NCBI GenBank assembly: GCA_900770945.1
Contig: CAAGME010000007.1
Coordinates: 1 to 57,233 of the forward strand
Direction: 5' to 3'
Source: Clostridia bacterium
GTDB lineage: Bacteria > Bacillota > Clostridia > Christensenellales > Borkfalkiaceae
DNA length: 57,233 nt
The notes under the pieces are model-generated. The model did no database searches and had not been told where the DNA came from. It saw nothing but the letters and a program-made list of their open reading frames with translations. Both the position numbers and the translations under genes were made by a program. This document shows, piece by piece, positions 23,315-34,500 of this stretch (position 1 is the first letter of the stretch; every line of letters starts with the position of its first letter).

Positions 23315-25341
23315 CGCTATTAAAACCGTTAGGACTTTTAGGGCTTATAGGTATAATCATGTTGATTATTATCTATATCATAAAGCCTAACTTCCAAAAC
23401 AAATTCATATCCAGTACCTTCGTCTGGAAAATGAGTCTTAAATATAAGAAAAAATCTCTCCCGACTAGCAAATTGAAGGATATTATCCTTATTATTTGCC
23501 AGTTTTTGATTGTTGCATCCTGCGCTTTTATCATTGCTTATCCCGTTAAGCCCACCGTCACTTCGGGTGGCGGCTCGGAAGTAGTCGTCGTTTTGGACGC
23601 TTCCGCAAGTATGCAAACGAGAAGAGACGATAAATCGCGGTTCGACCGCGCAGTCGAGCAGGCAGAGAGTATTTGTTCTCAATATATTCGCGACGGAGGG
23701 CGCGTTACTCTTATCAGATGCGGAATCGAAAACGAGATACTGCTCAACAGAGTCGAAGCCGGCGCGATAAGCTCCGTAAATACCGTTTTTGAAGATTTAA
23801 AGTCCGAAAACGGATGCTCGTACGGGGCTGCGGATATCGATTCCGCCATGACGACGGCAAAGGAACTTATTTCCGTTAATCCCGAGGCGAGCGTATACGT
23901 AATCACCGATAACACCTTTCTTTCTGCGCCCGAAACGGTCAATATAATCAACGTTGCGGACAAAACCGAATGGAATGCCGCTATCTTGAGCGCGACAAGC
24001 GTAAGGGAAGAGGGGTACTACAACATATACGTCAAGGTCGCCAATTACGGAAAAAGTAAAACGATGACGCTTGAACTTAATCTCGAAGGCGTCAACCCGA
24101 CCGAAAGCACACCGGGCGAATCTACCGGTAACGGTAACGAGATTACTTATTCGCTCGACTGCAGCGCGGGTAAAACGTATACAGTCGTGTTTTGCAATTC
24201 CAAGTTTGCCGAAAGTCATCTTTCGGATCCCGATAACGGAGTTTATTACGCTTCTTTAGCTTCTTGCGGGTGGGATGTCAGTTTACGTTCATTTTCTTCC
24301 GCAAACGTTTCTATCGTAGGTAAGGACGAGGTCGATAACTATCTTTCGGACAACAGTTATACGTTGCCTTCGACTTCTAAAAACGTTCTTAACGTTCAGT
24401 ATTACGGGTCTTTGAGAACAAAATTCGTAGAGACCGTCCTCGATATCGTTAAGGACAGCTATTACAAGGATGTTTGGGACGTGAACTTAAAATCCGTTCA
24501 GCCCGAGGATACCCCCGCTACTACGGGTTTCGACATGTATGTTTTTGAAAACTATATTCCCGATTCCTTCCCGACCGACGGCGCGGTGTTTTTATTGAAC
24601 CCGACGGACGCGAGCAAACTTCGTCCTTTGGGAATAGAACTTTCTTCCGCGATAAATTTCGAAAAACTCACCTATTTATCTACAGACATTCCGGATCACC
24701 CGTTGCTTAAATATACTCAGCCGGACAAGTTCGGAATAACGGCGTTTTATCCGATGAAAGCAGATTCTACTTTCGATGTTCTTCTGAGTTGTTCGGGGGA
24801 TGCCGTGATGGTCGCTAAAAAACCGTTGACGGACGAAGAAAAAGAAGCCGGAGTTTCCGATAACAGAAAATTGTTCGTTTTCAGTTCGCCTATATCGTAC
24901 AACGAATTGGCTATAAAGGCGGAAATGGTTTTGTTTATGGTTAACGCGTTTGATTATTATCTTCCCGTTACCGTTCAAAAAAGTTATTATTCGGTAGGCG
25001 AGGAGGTTTCTCTCAATTGCCGTGGCGATCGCGTAGAGATCGGCACTCAGGTTTTCACTTCGTTCCCTTCGAGCGTAAAGTTTGATTTGCCCGGCAGTTA
25101 TCAGGTAAAAACGGTTTTTGCCGCCAAAGGAAACGAAAAGGATAAAGTCGTAAGCGACACCGTTTACGTCAGCTCGCCCGAGGGCGAAAGCGATATCTTT
25201 GCGGTAAGAGAAAACTTAATCGATCCGTATGCCGATGAAAACGGAAATAATGACTTTATCGACTTGGTGTTTATTTTTGCAGCCGTTTTAACCGGTTTAC
25301 TGTTTGCAGAATGGTTACTTAACCTTCTGCAGGGTGTTTAA
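23311..25341 (+). CDS. BatA-like vWA membrane protein
   Basis: A 676-residue membrane protein. Two N-terminal helices (about 5-25 and 57-76) enclose a short basic loop, as in the BatA/N-terminal aerotolerance domain. A vWA domain starts at VVVLDASASMQTRRD (D96, S98, S100). The middle (about 230-620) is beta-rich and a helix lies near the C-terminus (about 647-672). Most of the protein should be outside. It is coupled by a four-base overlap to DUF58, and the next gene follows in 11 bases. In this family vWA domains work with MoxR; the older oxygen-tolerance link of Bat proteins is not established here. Confidence 0.88.
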   Translation: MTLLKPLGLLGLIGIIMLIIIYIIKPNFQNKFISSTFVWKMSLKYKKKSLPTSKLKDIILIICQFLIVASCAFIIAYPVKPTVTSGGGSEVVVVLDASASMQTRRDDKSRFDRAVEQAESICSQYIRDGGRVTLIRCGIENEILLNRVEAGAISSVNTVFEDLKSENGCSYGAADIDSAMTTAKELISVNPEASVYVITDNTFLSAPETVNIINVADKTEWNAAILSATSVREEGYYNIYVKVANYGKSKTMTLELNLEGVNPTESTPGESTGNGNEITYSLDCSAGKTYTVVFCNSKFAESHLSDPDNGVYYASLASCGWDVSLRSFSSANVSIVGKDEVDNYLSDNSYTLPSTSKNVLNVQYYGSLRTKFVETVLDIVKDSYYKDVWDVNLKSVQPEDTPATTGFDMYVFENYIPDSFPTDGAVFLLNPTDASKLRPLGIELSSAINFEKLTYLSTDIPDHPLLKYTQPDKFGITAFYPMKADSTFDVLLSCSGDAVMVAKKPLTDEEKEAGVSDNRKLFVFSSPISYNELAIKAEMVLFMVNAFDYYLPVTVQKSYYSVGEEVSLNCRGDRVEIGTQVFTSFPSSVKFDLPGSYQVKTVFAAKGNEKDKVVSDTVYVSSPEGESDIFAVRENLIDPYADENGNNDFIDLVFIFAAVLTGLLFAEWLLNLLQGV

Positions 25342-25352
25342 GGAGGGCTTGT

Positions 25353-28190
25353 ATGAAGGATTTTTCAATTACTTTTTCTCGTCCCTGGTTTTTGTTATTA
25401 TTTTTGGCGATGCTCGCCCTCGTTTTGATTCCGCATTTTACCTTAAAGAAGAAATACAGAAGAACGAGGAATCGTATTATACCGATAGTACTGCATTTAT
25501 TGATTTCGGTCTTTGCTATAAGTTTGCTTTCGGGGATTACTATTGCTTACAGCACGCCGAATAAAGAAAACGAACTTATTCTCGTCGTTGACGTTTCCGA
25601 TACTACTCAACCGACTTCCGATAAAAGAGACCAACTCGTCGAAAATATTCTCGGCGGGGCAGCTTATGACGGGTATCGGGTCGGAGTCGTGACTTTCGGT
25701 TACGGTAGTAAGCTTGCCGTGCCTATGACGTACGATGTAAGAAGCGTTTATAATCGTTACGCAACCTCTTCCTATCCGGATGACGTGACCGCAACCGATT
25801 TATCTTCTGCTATTGCTTATGCCGCAGATCTCTTCGATAATCCTAAAACAGGGAAAATCGTTTTGATTACGGACGGAAAAGAAACGGACGGAAGTATTAC
25901 CGTTGCGGTGAGAAGCGTTGCCGCGAAGGGCATCATGCTCGATACCGTGTATTTCAGCTCTGCGACAGGCGAAAGCGACGTTCAGGTTTCTTCCATAGAG
26001 TTCCCGTCGAACTATATAAAGCAAGGCGAAACGGTCGTTATATCCGCTACCGTGGATTCTAACAAAAATTACGATACGGAAGCGACTTTAGTCGTAGACG
26101 GAGAGGAAAAAGAAACAAAAAAAGTAAAACTTACACCGGGAAAGAAAACGATAGATTATAATTACGTTTTCGAAACTCGCGGCATGCATACCGTCGGCGT
26201 AAAAATAACTTCGGACGACGCTATGAAAACGAACGACACGTATTTGTCGTACATCAACATAGAATTATTCAACGACGTGCTTATAGTCAGTCAATTTGAC
26301 GATAATCAGTACCTCTCCGCGCTTCTTCAAGGAAAGGGCGTGGAAGGCGAAACGCGGTTTTTGTTAGGCGACGCCGTTGACGAATTCAACGTAACGTGCA
26401 AAAAAATCAGTGACGACTCTCTTCCGAAAACCGTAGAAGAGTTGAGAAATTACGATCAGGTTATCATCAATAACGTTTCGAACGCCGCAATGAGCAAAGT
26501 CGACGGTTTCGTTGACGCTTTATACTCTTACGTTCACGACTTCGGCGGCGGGCTTTTGACGGTCGGCGGAAACGACTCGTCGGGGAATGCCAACCTTTAT
26601 TCCAAAGCCGACCTCGAAAACAGTAAATTCCAGGAAATGTTGCCGGTAAGCGCAGTCAATTATACTCCGCCGCTCGGCGTTATGATTATCATTGACGTTT
26701 CCGGTTCCATGACGGAAGAGCTTTTGAACAGAGCCAAAGCCGGCGCAAAATCGGTCCTGAACGTTTTAAGCGAAAGAGATTATATCGGCGTAATGACTTT
26801 GTCGAGCAACTATAATCGTCTTTTACCCCTAACTCCCGCTACCGAAAACGAAAAAATCATAAAAGCCATAGACAATCTCGACGGCTCGGGCGGAACTTCT
26901 TTCTCATCTGCTATAGGGAGTGCGTCCAGTCAGTTAACGAGCAATGCGAACATAGACAGGCGTCACATTATCATTTTGTCCGACTGTCAGGTTACCGATA
27001 GCGAAGTTACGGCTTTCGAAAAGGCTATGCACGATGCAAACGAGATACAAGAAATAACGCTTTCGATAGTCGGCGTAGACGTAGCCAACGGATCCGATCC
27101 GTATTTGACGTTTAACCCGATTTGCAAAAAGTACGGAGGTACTTTTTACGCGGTAACTTCGGACTATGAGAACATTTCCAACTCGATGCGTCAGGATATC
27201 AATACCGACGAAATAAAAGATTTGAACTTAAAGCCTGTCGCTCCCACCGTTTATCCGTCCACGCTCGCCGCTTCTATTACCTACAATTTGCCGCGGGCCG
27301 ACGGCAGCTACGACCAACTTGATTTTGCTTTGAGCGGTTTTTACGGCGGAAAAATCAAAGACCCCGATTATCTCGTTCTCACCGGACAATACAAAGTCCC
27401 GATATACGCTTTGAGGACTTTCGGTAAAGGTCGGGTCGGCTCGTTTATGTGTGATTTGAGCGGAAACTGGTCGAAAGGTCCGTTTACCGATGAGGAAACG
27501 AAAAAAGAGTATAACGGATTGTTGGATACTGCAAGCGGTCAGCTTCTCGTTTACGATATGTTGTACAGCGTTATGCCGTCAACGGACGTTAAGCCTAAAA
27601 TGTTGTCGCTCCAACTCGACGCTGAAAATTATACTAATAAATTGAATATTTATACAACAATCGAGAACGGAGACGTGCTTGAAGTCACCGTTACGGATCT
27701 TAAAGATACCTCTAAGGTTTTGTTCTTGAAAAATTCTTCCGGTAACGCTAAAAAAGACGATTGGTACGTAATTCAAGGTTTTTCTCAGGCAAACGGTTAT
27801 TCAAACGCATCGTTTGTGATAAAACGCCAAGGGAATTATTCAATTAAAGCCGTCTTAACGAAAAAAGACGGAAAAGTGTACGAAGATGAAATTTATAAGT
27901 CTTTTTCGTATTCTAAGGAATACGATATGCACAACTACGACGTTGCTGTAATTAAGAAAAAATTATCGGATTCTTGTGAACGCACCGGCGGGCAACTCAT
28001 AGATGACGACGACGTTCAGAAAATTTTTCAATCTTTCGTCACTAAAGAAGAACACACTTACGACCCCAAGTATCTCTTCATGATTCTTGCAATTATACTT
28101 TTCGTTTTGGAAGTCGCGGTCAGAAAGTTCAAATTCAAGTGGCCTCACGAGCTGATTAGGGCGTATAAAACCCGTGGGAAAAATGAATAA
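25353..28190 (+). CDS. Large membrane protein with two vWA domains and a GATase-like domain
   Basis: A 945-residue protein, last of the cassette. Helices near the N-terminus (about 10-28 and 37-60) and a C-terminal helix with a basic tail (about 905-925) anchor it. The first vWA-like domain starts at VVDVSDTTQP (D80) with a degenerate metal site. A GATase-1-like fold (about 305-430, with DFGGGLLTVGG) follows, into which a second vWA with an intact MIDAS, IIDVSGSMTEE (D448, S450, S452), is inserted; the fold appears to resume at FGKGRVGSFMCDLSGNW (about 690). This is the usual layout of large vWA proteins next to BatA. Strong AAGGAGG ribosome site. Two hairpins follow, one a likely terminator. 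Confidence 0.9.
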   Translation: MKDFSITFSRPWFLLLFLAMLALVLIPHFTLKKKYRRTRNRIIPIVLHLLISVFAISLLSGITIAYSTPNKENELILVVDVSDTTQPTSDKRDQLVENILGGAAYDGYRVGVVTFGYGSKLAVPMTYDVRSVYNRYATSSYPDDVTATDLSSAIAYAADLFDNPKTGKIVLITDGKETDGSITVAVRSVAAKGIMLDTVYFSSATGESDVQVSSIEFPSNYIKQGETVVISATVDSNKNYDTEATLVVDGEEKETKKVKLTPGKKTIDYNYVFETRGMHTVGVKITSDDAMKTNDTYLSYINIELFNDVLIVSQFDDNQYLSALLQGKGVEGETRFLLGDAVDEFNVTCKKISDDSLPKTVEELRNYDQVIINNVSNAAMSKVDGFVDALYSYVHDFGGGLLTVGGNDSSGNANLYSKADLENSKFQEMLPVSAVNYTPPLGVMIIIDVSGSMTEELLNRAKAGAKSVLNVLSERDYIGVMTLSSNYNRLLPLTPATENEKIIKAIDNLDGSGGTSFSSAIGSASSQLTSNANIDRRHIIILSDCQVTDSEVTAFEKAMHDANEIQEITLSIVGVDVANGSDPYLTFNPICKKYGGTFYAVTSDYENISNSMRQDINTDEIKDLNLKPVAPTVYPSTLAASITYNLPRADGSYDQLDFALSGFYGGKIKDPDYLVLTGQYKVPIYALRTFGKGRVGSFMCDLSGNWSKGPFTDEETKKEYNGLLDTASGQLLVYDMLYSVMPSTDVKPKMLSLQLDAENYTNKLNIYTTIENGDVLEVTVTDLKDTSKVLFLKNSSGNAKKDDWYVIQGFSQANGYSNASFVIKRQGNYSIKAVLTKKDGKVYEDEIYKSFSYSKEYDMHNYDVAVIKKKLSDSCERTGGQLIDDDDVQKIFQSFVTKEEHTYDPKYLFMILAIILFVLEVAVRKFKFKWPHELIRAYKTRGKNE

Positions 28191-28194
28191 GCAA

Positions 28195-28216
28195 GTTATA
28201 CGGAAAATCGTATAAC
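28195..28216 (+). other. Hairpin after the vWA cassette
   Basis: GTTATACG pairs with CGTATAAC around GAAAAT, eight perfect pairs with no T-run. It probably protects the 3' end of the cassette mRNA ahead of the terminator at 28228. Confidence 0.5.
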
Positions 28217-28227
28217 GAAGTTTCCTT

Positions 28228-28266
28228 AACTGCGAATAGAATGTAAAGCCGACTATTCGCAGTTTT
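28228..28266 (+). terminator. Intrinsic terminator between the cassette and the second LRR lipoprotein
   Basis: AACTGCGAATAG (28228-28239) pairs perfectly with CTATTCGCAGTT (28253-28264), followed by TT only. The stem is strong but the T-run short, so some transcripts may continue into the next gene, whose ribosome site lies 10 bases further. Confidence 0.6.
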
Positions 28267-28285
28267 GATAAAAACGGAGGTTTTT

Positions 28286-31270
28286 ATGAAAAAAATAAAT
28301 AAAATTATCGGAGTTTTGCTTTGCCTGTGCATGTTGTTTTCGATGACGGCTTGCACAGATACTTCAAAAATAGAAACGCCGTCGGGGTTTTCTTTGGATG
28401 AAAACAATTACCTCAGATGGAACGTCGTTCCCGGCGCAAAAAATTACGAACTATCTTTGGACGGCAACGGAGAAAGCAGCGTGAAAACGTTAAAAACCAA
28501 CGGTTATTCGCTTGACTTGCTCGCCGAGGGTGATTACGTAATTAAGGTTAAAGCCAAAAGCGGCGGTTCGATAGAAGATTCTAATTGGTCCGAAAACGTT
28601 TACTTTAAATCCTATAATTCGACGGGGCTTATATATCGTTTGACCGATAACGGCTCGGCTTATGAAATTATCGAAGTAGGCAGAGCGAAGGGAGACGTAA
28701 ACATAGAGGATAAGTACCGTAATAAACCCGTTACTAAAATCGGTGACGGAGCATTTAAAAACGCTTCCGGCATCACGGGGATGACTATAGGAGAAAACGT
28801 TACGTCTATCGGTGAAAACGCATTTTATAACTGCTCAAAACTCGAAAAGGTCGTTTTGCCGAATTCGCTTTTATCTTTGGGAGAGGCGGCTTTTCAATCC
28901 TGTGTTTCTCTTAAAGAGGTCTCTGTACCCGAAAACCTTGTTGAAATTCCCAAGAACGCGTTTGCTTATTGCAAAAAAATCGAAACTGTTGATTTCACCA
29001 AAGCAAAAAGCCTGAAATATATACGCGAAGCCGCTTTTGCGCGTTGCGAAAGCGTTAAGTCGCTTGAATTCAATTCCTCTTTATTGACTATCGATGCAAA
29101 TGCTTTTGCGTACGGGACTTCTCTTGAAAGCGTTAAGTTCGGCGCGGCTCTCGAAAGTATAGGTGAAAAGGCGTTTATGAACGCAACCTCGCTTAAGCAA
29201 ATAATTTTTGCCGAAAATTCTTCTATAAGAGAGTTAGGCGGCGGCGTTTTTGCTCTCGATACGTCGCTTAAAGAGGTTGCATTGCCGGAAGGTCTTGAAA
29301 AGGTCAGCTCGCAGTGCTTCGCAAATTGTTCCGCACTCGAAAAGATTTCTCTCCCGTCCTCGATCAAAGGCATCGGTACCAACGCTTTTGCGAACACCGC
29401 TGCTTATAAAAAGGCTTCCGAAAACAGTACGGATTATATCTTTATCGATAATTGGCTTATTGGTTGCGTTAAGGATTACTATTCGAATACCGTAAAAATA
29501 GAAAAAACAGCGTTTTCCGCATACGAGACGGAAAAGAAAACTAAAGTCGTAGGTATCGCCGATTCGGTCTTTGCCGGAATGCCTCTTCTCGAAGAAGTCG
29601 ATTTGCCGGTATCTGTCGTTTATCTCGGCGACAGCGCGTTTTCGAATTGTAAAGCATTGAAGAGATTTTCCGCAAAAGACGATGCCGGTCATTCTCTTAA
29701 AGTTGTCGGCAACGGAGCGTTCGTTTCGTGCGATAAGCTTAACGACGTTCAATTCGATAAGAAAGGACATCTCGAATCAATCGGGTCGTATGCGTTTTAC
29801 GGTTGTGAGGCTTTGATACAAAAAACAAACACCGCCACGCGCGGCATGCTTATTCCCACGACGGTGAAAAAGGTCGGGACGTTTGCTTTTAAGAACACGC
29901 AAATCTGGAAAAGCGCGAGTCTCGACGACATGGTTTACGTCGATAATTGGATTGTCGGTTGGAGTGCCCAGCTCGGCGCTCAGTACGAATCCGTCGAAGA
30001 CATGACGGAAGCGCAAATCGAGGCTTTAGAAAACGAAGAAGATAAAGAAAAGATGAGACAGTGGCAAAAGGCAATACGCGACACCTGGAATCAGAGTCCC
30101 TCATCGATTACCATCAAAGAAGGAACTCTCGGTATAGCCGACTTTGCTTTTTATCATTTGTTTACACAATCTATTATCGGCATAGATATGCTTGTCGAAG
30201 ATACTAACGAGCCGATGATTATCGGAGAAGGTGCGTTTTATCGTTGCGAAAAACTCGAAGACGCGTCTTTGAATTCGAAAATGACCGCTCTGCCCGACCA
30301 TCTGTTCTATAAATGCAAAAACCTTACTTCGGTTACTTTGCCGAGGAGTTTGGTTACGATAGGAAAATCTGTTTTTTATAACTGCGAAAGATTAAGCACG
30401 GTTAACTTTACTACCACGCCGTCCTTGAAAACGATAGGCGATTATGCGTTTTTCGGCTGCTTAAACCTCGATAGTCCGACGTTCCACATCAGCGGAAGGG
30501 ACGGGTCTATCGAAACGATAGGCGATTATGCTTTTTACGGTTGCAATTACAAGCTGAAAGTTGCGGATTTACCTAATTCGCTTCAAATGTTGGGCGATTA
30601 CGCTTTTGCAAATTGTTCCGCTCTCGAAAAAATAGTGTACGGAACCGGTATTAAAAACATTCCGGATTACGCATTCTATAATTGCGCGTCTTTAAATGAA
30701 GTCGATATTCCCGACACTATCGAAACCGTCGGCGAAGGAGCTTATCTCGATTGTTCGTTCGTGGTCTCGCTGACGATTGGCAATAACGTAAAAACGATTG
30801 GAAATTATGCGTTTTCCGGCATGGCCGTTTCAAACGTCAGGTTGCCGGCGTCGGTTGTTGAGATCGGAAGTTACGCTTTCCGTAACGATAACTCGCTCAC
30901 TTCAATCGTTGTTCCGGCTACGCTGTCGAAGTTAGGCAGTCACTTTGCCTTCGGCAACGATAAAGTAACGTTTTATTTGCAGTCGTCCACGGTCCCGAGC
31001 GGATGGTCAGATAAATGGAACTCTTGCTTCCGTCCCGTTGTGTTCGGTTGTACTCTTGACGAAACCGACTCCTTTGTCGTTTCGGTTACCGTAGGAGAAA
31101 ATACGTTTTTGAATTCGCTTGCCGAAAACGGTTTTTCGGCTCCCGTAAGAGACGGTTATACGTTTGTCGGCTGGTCCAAAACGGAGGGCGGTTCGGTTTA
31201 CCTGAATGCTAACGAAATTTCTTCGGCGAAAAACGGTGAAACGCTCATTGCCGTATGGAATAAAATCTGA
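28286..31270 (+). CDS. BspA-type leucine-rich-repeat lipoprotein (994 residues)
   Basis: A surface lipoprotein with signal peptide and lipobox SMTAC (acylated cysteine at about residue 23). A fibronectin-III-like unit (about 27-105; YLRWNVVPGAKNYELSLDG) is followed by BspA-type LRRs (about 140-905; VTSIGENAFYNCSKLEKVVL is a typical unit) and a C-terminal InlB-B/Flg_new repeat (about 935-994, DGYTFVGWSKTEGG). It is a shorter relative of the 3178-residue protein with the InlB repeat moved to the end. ATG 28286 was chosen because ACGGAGG lies about 7 bases ahead; the upstream TTG at 28265 would include the ribosome site. A GC-rich terminator follows directly. Confidence 0.93.
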   Translation: MKKINKIIGVLLCLCMLFSMTACTDTSKIETPSGFSLDENNYLRWNVVPGAKNYELSLDGNGESSVKTLKTNGYSLDLLAEGDYVIKVKAKSGGSIEDSNWSENVYFKSYNSTGLIYRLTDNGSAYEIIEVGRAKGDVNIEDKYRNKPVTKIGDGAFKNASGITGMTIGENVTSIGENAFYNCSKLEKVVLPNSLLSLGEAAFQSCVSLKEVSVPENLVEIPKNAFAYCKKIETVDFTKAKSLKYIREAAFARCESVKSLEFNSSLLTIDANAFAYGTSLESVKFGAALESIGEKAFMNATSLKQIIFAENSSIRELGGGVFALDTSLKEVALPEGLEKVSSQCFANCSALEKISLPSSIKGIGTNAFANTAAYKKASENSTDYIFIDNWLIGCVKDYYSNTVKIEKTAFSAYETEKKTKVVGIADSVFAGMPLLEEVDLPVSVVYLGDSAFSNCKALKRFSAKDDAGHSLKVVGNGAFVSCDKLNDVQFDKKGHLESIGSYAFYGCEALIQKTNTATRGMLIPTTVKKVGTFAFKNTQIWKSASLDDMVYVDNWIVGWSAQLGAQYESVEDMTEAQIEALENEEDKEKMRQWQKAIRDTWNQSPSSITIKEGTLGIADFAFYHLFTQSIIGIDMLVEDTNEPMIIGEGAFYRCEKLEDASLNSKMTALPDHLFYKCKNLTSVTLPRSLVTIGKSVFYNCERLSTVNFTTTPSLKTIGDYAFFGCLNLDSPTFHISGRDGSIETIGDYAFYGCNYKLKVADLPNSLQMLGDYAFANCSALEKIVYGTGIKNIPDYAFYNCASLNEVDIPDTIETVGEGAYLDCSFVVSLTIGNNVKTIGNYAFSGMAVSNVRLPASVVEIGSYAFRNDNSLTSIVVPATLSKLGSHFAFGNDKVTFYLQSSTVPSGWSDKWNSCFRPVVFGCTLDETDSFVVSVTVGENTFLNSLAENGFSAPVRDGYTFVGWSKTEGGSVYLNANEISSAKNGETLIAVWNKI

Positions 31271-31274
31271 GCAT

Positions 31275-31302
31275 AAAACGCGCGCAAAACAGCGCGCGTT
31301 TT
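31275..31302 (+). terminator. Intrinsic terminator after the 994-residue lipoprotein
   Basis: AAAACGCGCGC pairs with GCGCGCGTTTT around AAAACA, an 11-bp perfect stem ending in four T residues. Confidence 0.75.
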
Positions 31303-31447
31303 ACGTTTGTAAAAATGAACTTAAAATCTTGATGACGCAAAATCACTGTTAATACCTAATTTTTTAAGCCCGCTTTAATTAAAAGCTCGCAACGAAAAAT
31401 ATTTTATTGTTTCAATGTGTTCGTTTGTGAATATCAGTTGTTTTTGC

Positions 31448-31476
31448 TTGACGGACGATTGCATTAGTGATAAAAT
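31448..31476 (+). promoter_or_regulatory. Sigma-A promoter of the 1740-residue lipoprotein gene
   Basis: TTGACG (31448-31453), a 17-bp spacer and TAAAAT (31471-31476). The leader of about 90 nt is very AT-rich, with TATATTA repeats near 31500-31525. It may drive the whole locus to 53845 through read-through. Confidence 0.75.
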
Positions 31477-31571
31477 ACATAAAGTATAAAATGTACTAAA
31501 TATATTATATATATTATATATTTACTATTTTTACACAGCACGAAGTCGAATTATTTTTCAGGAGATACGAT

Positions 31572-34500
31572 ATGAAAAGGAATCACAGATTATTGCTTAT
31601 TGTGTTTGCGATACTGACCTGCTTTACGTTGGCGTTTTCGGTCGGTTGCGGCAACACGAAAAACGTTTCGGTTACGTTTGAAACGAACGGCGGCGAAGAA
31701 ATCGAAACAGCGACGATAAAGAGCGGAGCAGAGTATACGTTGCCTACGCCCGAGAAAGACGGTTATGTTTTTGTCGGATGGTATCTCTCGGCTGATTTGA
31801 GTGGAGAAAAGGTTGACGTACTCAATTCTTCTATGACAAAGGAAAACGTTACCGTATACGCAAAATGGGAAAAGCCCCAGGCTACAATTACCCTCGATAC
31901 GAACGGCGGAACGCTGAAAGACACCACCGTATCGGCGGCAATCGATTCCAACGTTTACGATGCGGTGAAGAATATTGCGCCGGTTAAGACCGATCACATG
32001 TTTGCTTATTGGTCTGTCGACGGAAAAACGGAAATAGCCAGAAACAAAAAAGTACCGAAAGAGGGTATTACTCTGAAAGCCGTTTACAAAGTCAAGTATA
32101 CCATTGAGGTGAACGTTCAGTCGATAGACGAAAAAACCGGGGTCACGGGCGATTATGTTCCGGAAAAGGAATTGCACGTCGGTTATGCTTTTGTCGGTAA
32201 CGAAGTTGACGTGAGCGATGAAGTATTACGTAACGGATTTTCTCTCGCTAACAATTCCTCTACCGTTTCGAAGCTTACGATTTCCGAAACTCCTGCCGAA
32301 AACTCTTTCAGGCTTTTCTTCGACAGGGACGAAATAATCGTCAGATTTTTCTCTAATTACCCCGACTCTTCTTTGAAAGAAGAAGTCAAAACGAAAAAAA
32401 TCATATTCGGCACGAGAATTTCCGTTATCACCGATGGTTTTAATTGTGCGGGGTACTTGCTGTCAGGTTGGTCCGACGGCGATAACGAATACAAAGCGTA
32501 CGCTTTTAACGACAATCTTTATGATCCCGCAACGGGAACGATAGGCGGCGGCAAGCAGGAAAACGATTCTTTCGTTCCGCAGGATAACGTTGACCTTGAC
32601 GCCGTTTGGATGAAGGGTATTCCCGATTTGTTCGGCGGAAGCGATTATGTCTATCTCTACGACGATAAGTCTAAACCCGAGGTTTACGTTCAAAAAGGCA
32701 ACACCTTCTTTAAAGCCGAGTATTCCGAAGTGCAAATCGGCGATGCAATCGTCCGCGGGTTTACTTTCGGCGAAGACGAGGGTAGAATTTACGACGACAA
32801 CAAATTCTATGCTTACGCAAATAGTTCCCGCAAACAATATTCCGCATTCAAATACGACGTCGATAAAGACGGAAACGGCTATCTTAACGAAAGCGTAAAG
32901 ATTTCTTTCGACGAGTATAACGGGGTAACTTACCGCGTTTACGACGAAGACAACAAAAACGTTTTCGAGAGCAGCGGCGTGTACGATATCAACGAAAGCG
33001 GTTTTTACCACGCTACGTTCAACGACGAGTATAAAGATTTTAACGGAAAGGAACTTGTCTTCTCGATAGGCACTTTCGGCAAATCAAACGCATTCAGACC
33101 TCGCGACGAGTTTGAATTCGGTCTTGATAAGATTTATTATTACGGGTTGAGCGGCGGCGCGCTGCAAAAATACACAACTTATCTGAAGCTTACGGGCTTC
33201 GGCGTCGGGGCTTTGTTTACCGCTTCCGGCAATAGTTACGTTTACTATTCGAGGTTAAACGACGTGTTGAGCCTTAAAGACTCCTCCGGGCAGTCTATGG
33301 GAACGTATAAAATCATTGCCGACCCGAACGGCGGTAAGGACAAAGGTTTTGTTTCTTATAACGCAAGTATCGATACGGTTTTCGAAACGACCGATAAAAA
33401 GACTTCCTTGACGCTGGACGGTATGTATAAGGCTACTTACGTCACCGACGGAAAATCTTATGTCGGAAATTATTCCGTACTCGGTTCGTCTGTTTTCGGC
33501 GGTTCACTTATCAAGCTTTATACTCAGTCGGGTAATATTACGCTTTCTCTCGGAGCGAGAAACACTACGAAAGTCGAATTTGTCGACGGCAAGCTCACCG
33601 AAGTACAGGTTACCGAATACATCTTCGACGAAAAGGGCGAAAATTACGCAGAGTATTATTACTTTACGCCCGATTCGAAAGCTCAGCAGTGGCCTTTGCT
33701 TGTTTTTGATGAAACTCCGGAATTAAACGGCAAGGTTTCGATTTACGGTAAGGTAACGAAAGACTCTAAAAGCACTTACAGCGAAGCTCCCGTTATCATA
33801 GGCACGTATACTTATGATTCGGATAAAAAGTTGTATACCGTTACTGTTGATAAATTCACGGCAGTCGAAGGTCTCGATAGCGATTTGTTCGTTTATTCCG
33901 AACTTCAAAGCTTTACTTTTGCCACCGCTGCCATTTCTAATAAACCCGTTTATTACGTTTATTCGGTGCAGAACAAGGGCGACGCGGAAGAAACGAGCAA
34001 ACTCGTCGTTTACGAGAATGCCGACAAAACTGCCGGCGGTACGGTTACCGTTATCAACGGTTCCATCGCTATCGTGGACTATCAGGGTAACCTTCTTAAA
34101 GGCACTTTCTCGACGGACGCTTCAACCGGGATAACCACTATATCCGGTAATACGACTTATTACGTACAACTCAGCGACGTTGACGGAAAAAAGACCTTCA
34201 AATTCGTAGACGCTCCTTTCGGCGCGTTATATATGGAACATTACGGTTCCGTCGACCAGAACGAATATATTGTTTTTGACGGCTTGGGCGGAGCTGTTTA
34301 TCACTATGCTACGACCGTAGACGGCGTTACAACTAAAAAATCCTTTAACGGCACGTATGTCGTTACCGATGAAAAGGTAAAAGTCGGTAACGCGGAATAC
34401 TCCGTTTATATGTTTACGACGGACAATTATATGAACGTCGAAGGCTCTGAAAAGTCCTTCAAGTTCATCAGGGTCGTTGTCAGTAAATACTATTGCGCCG

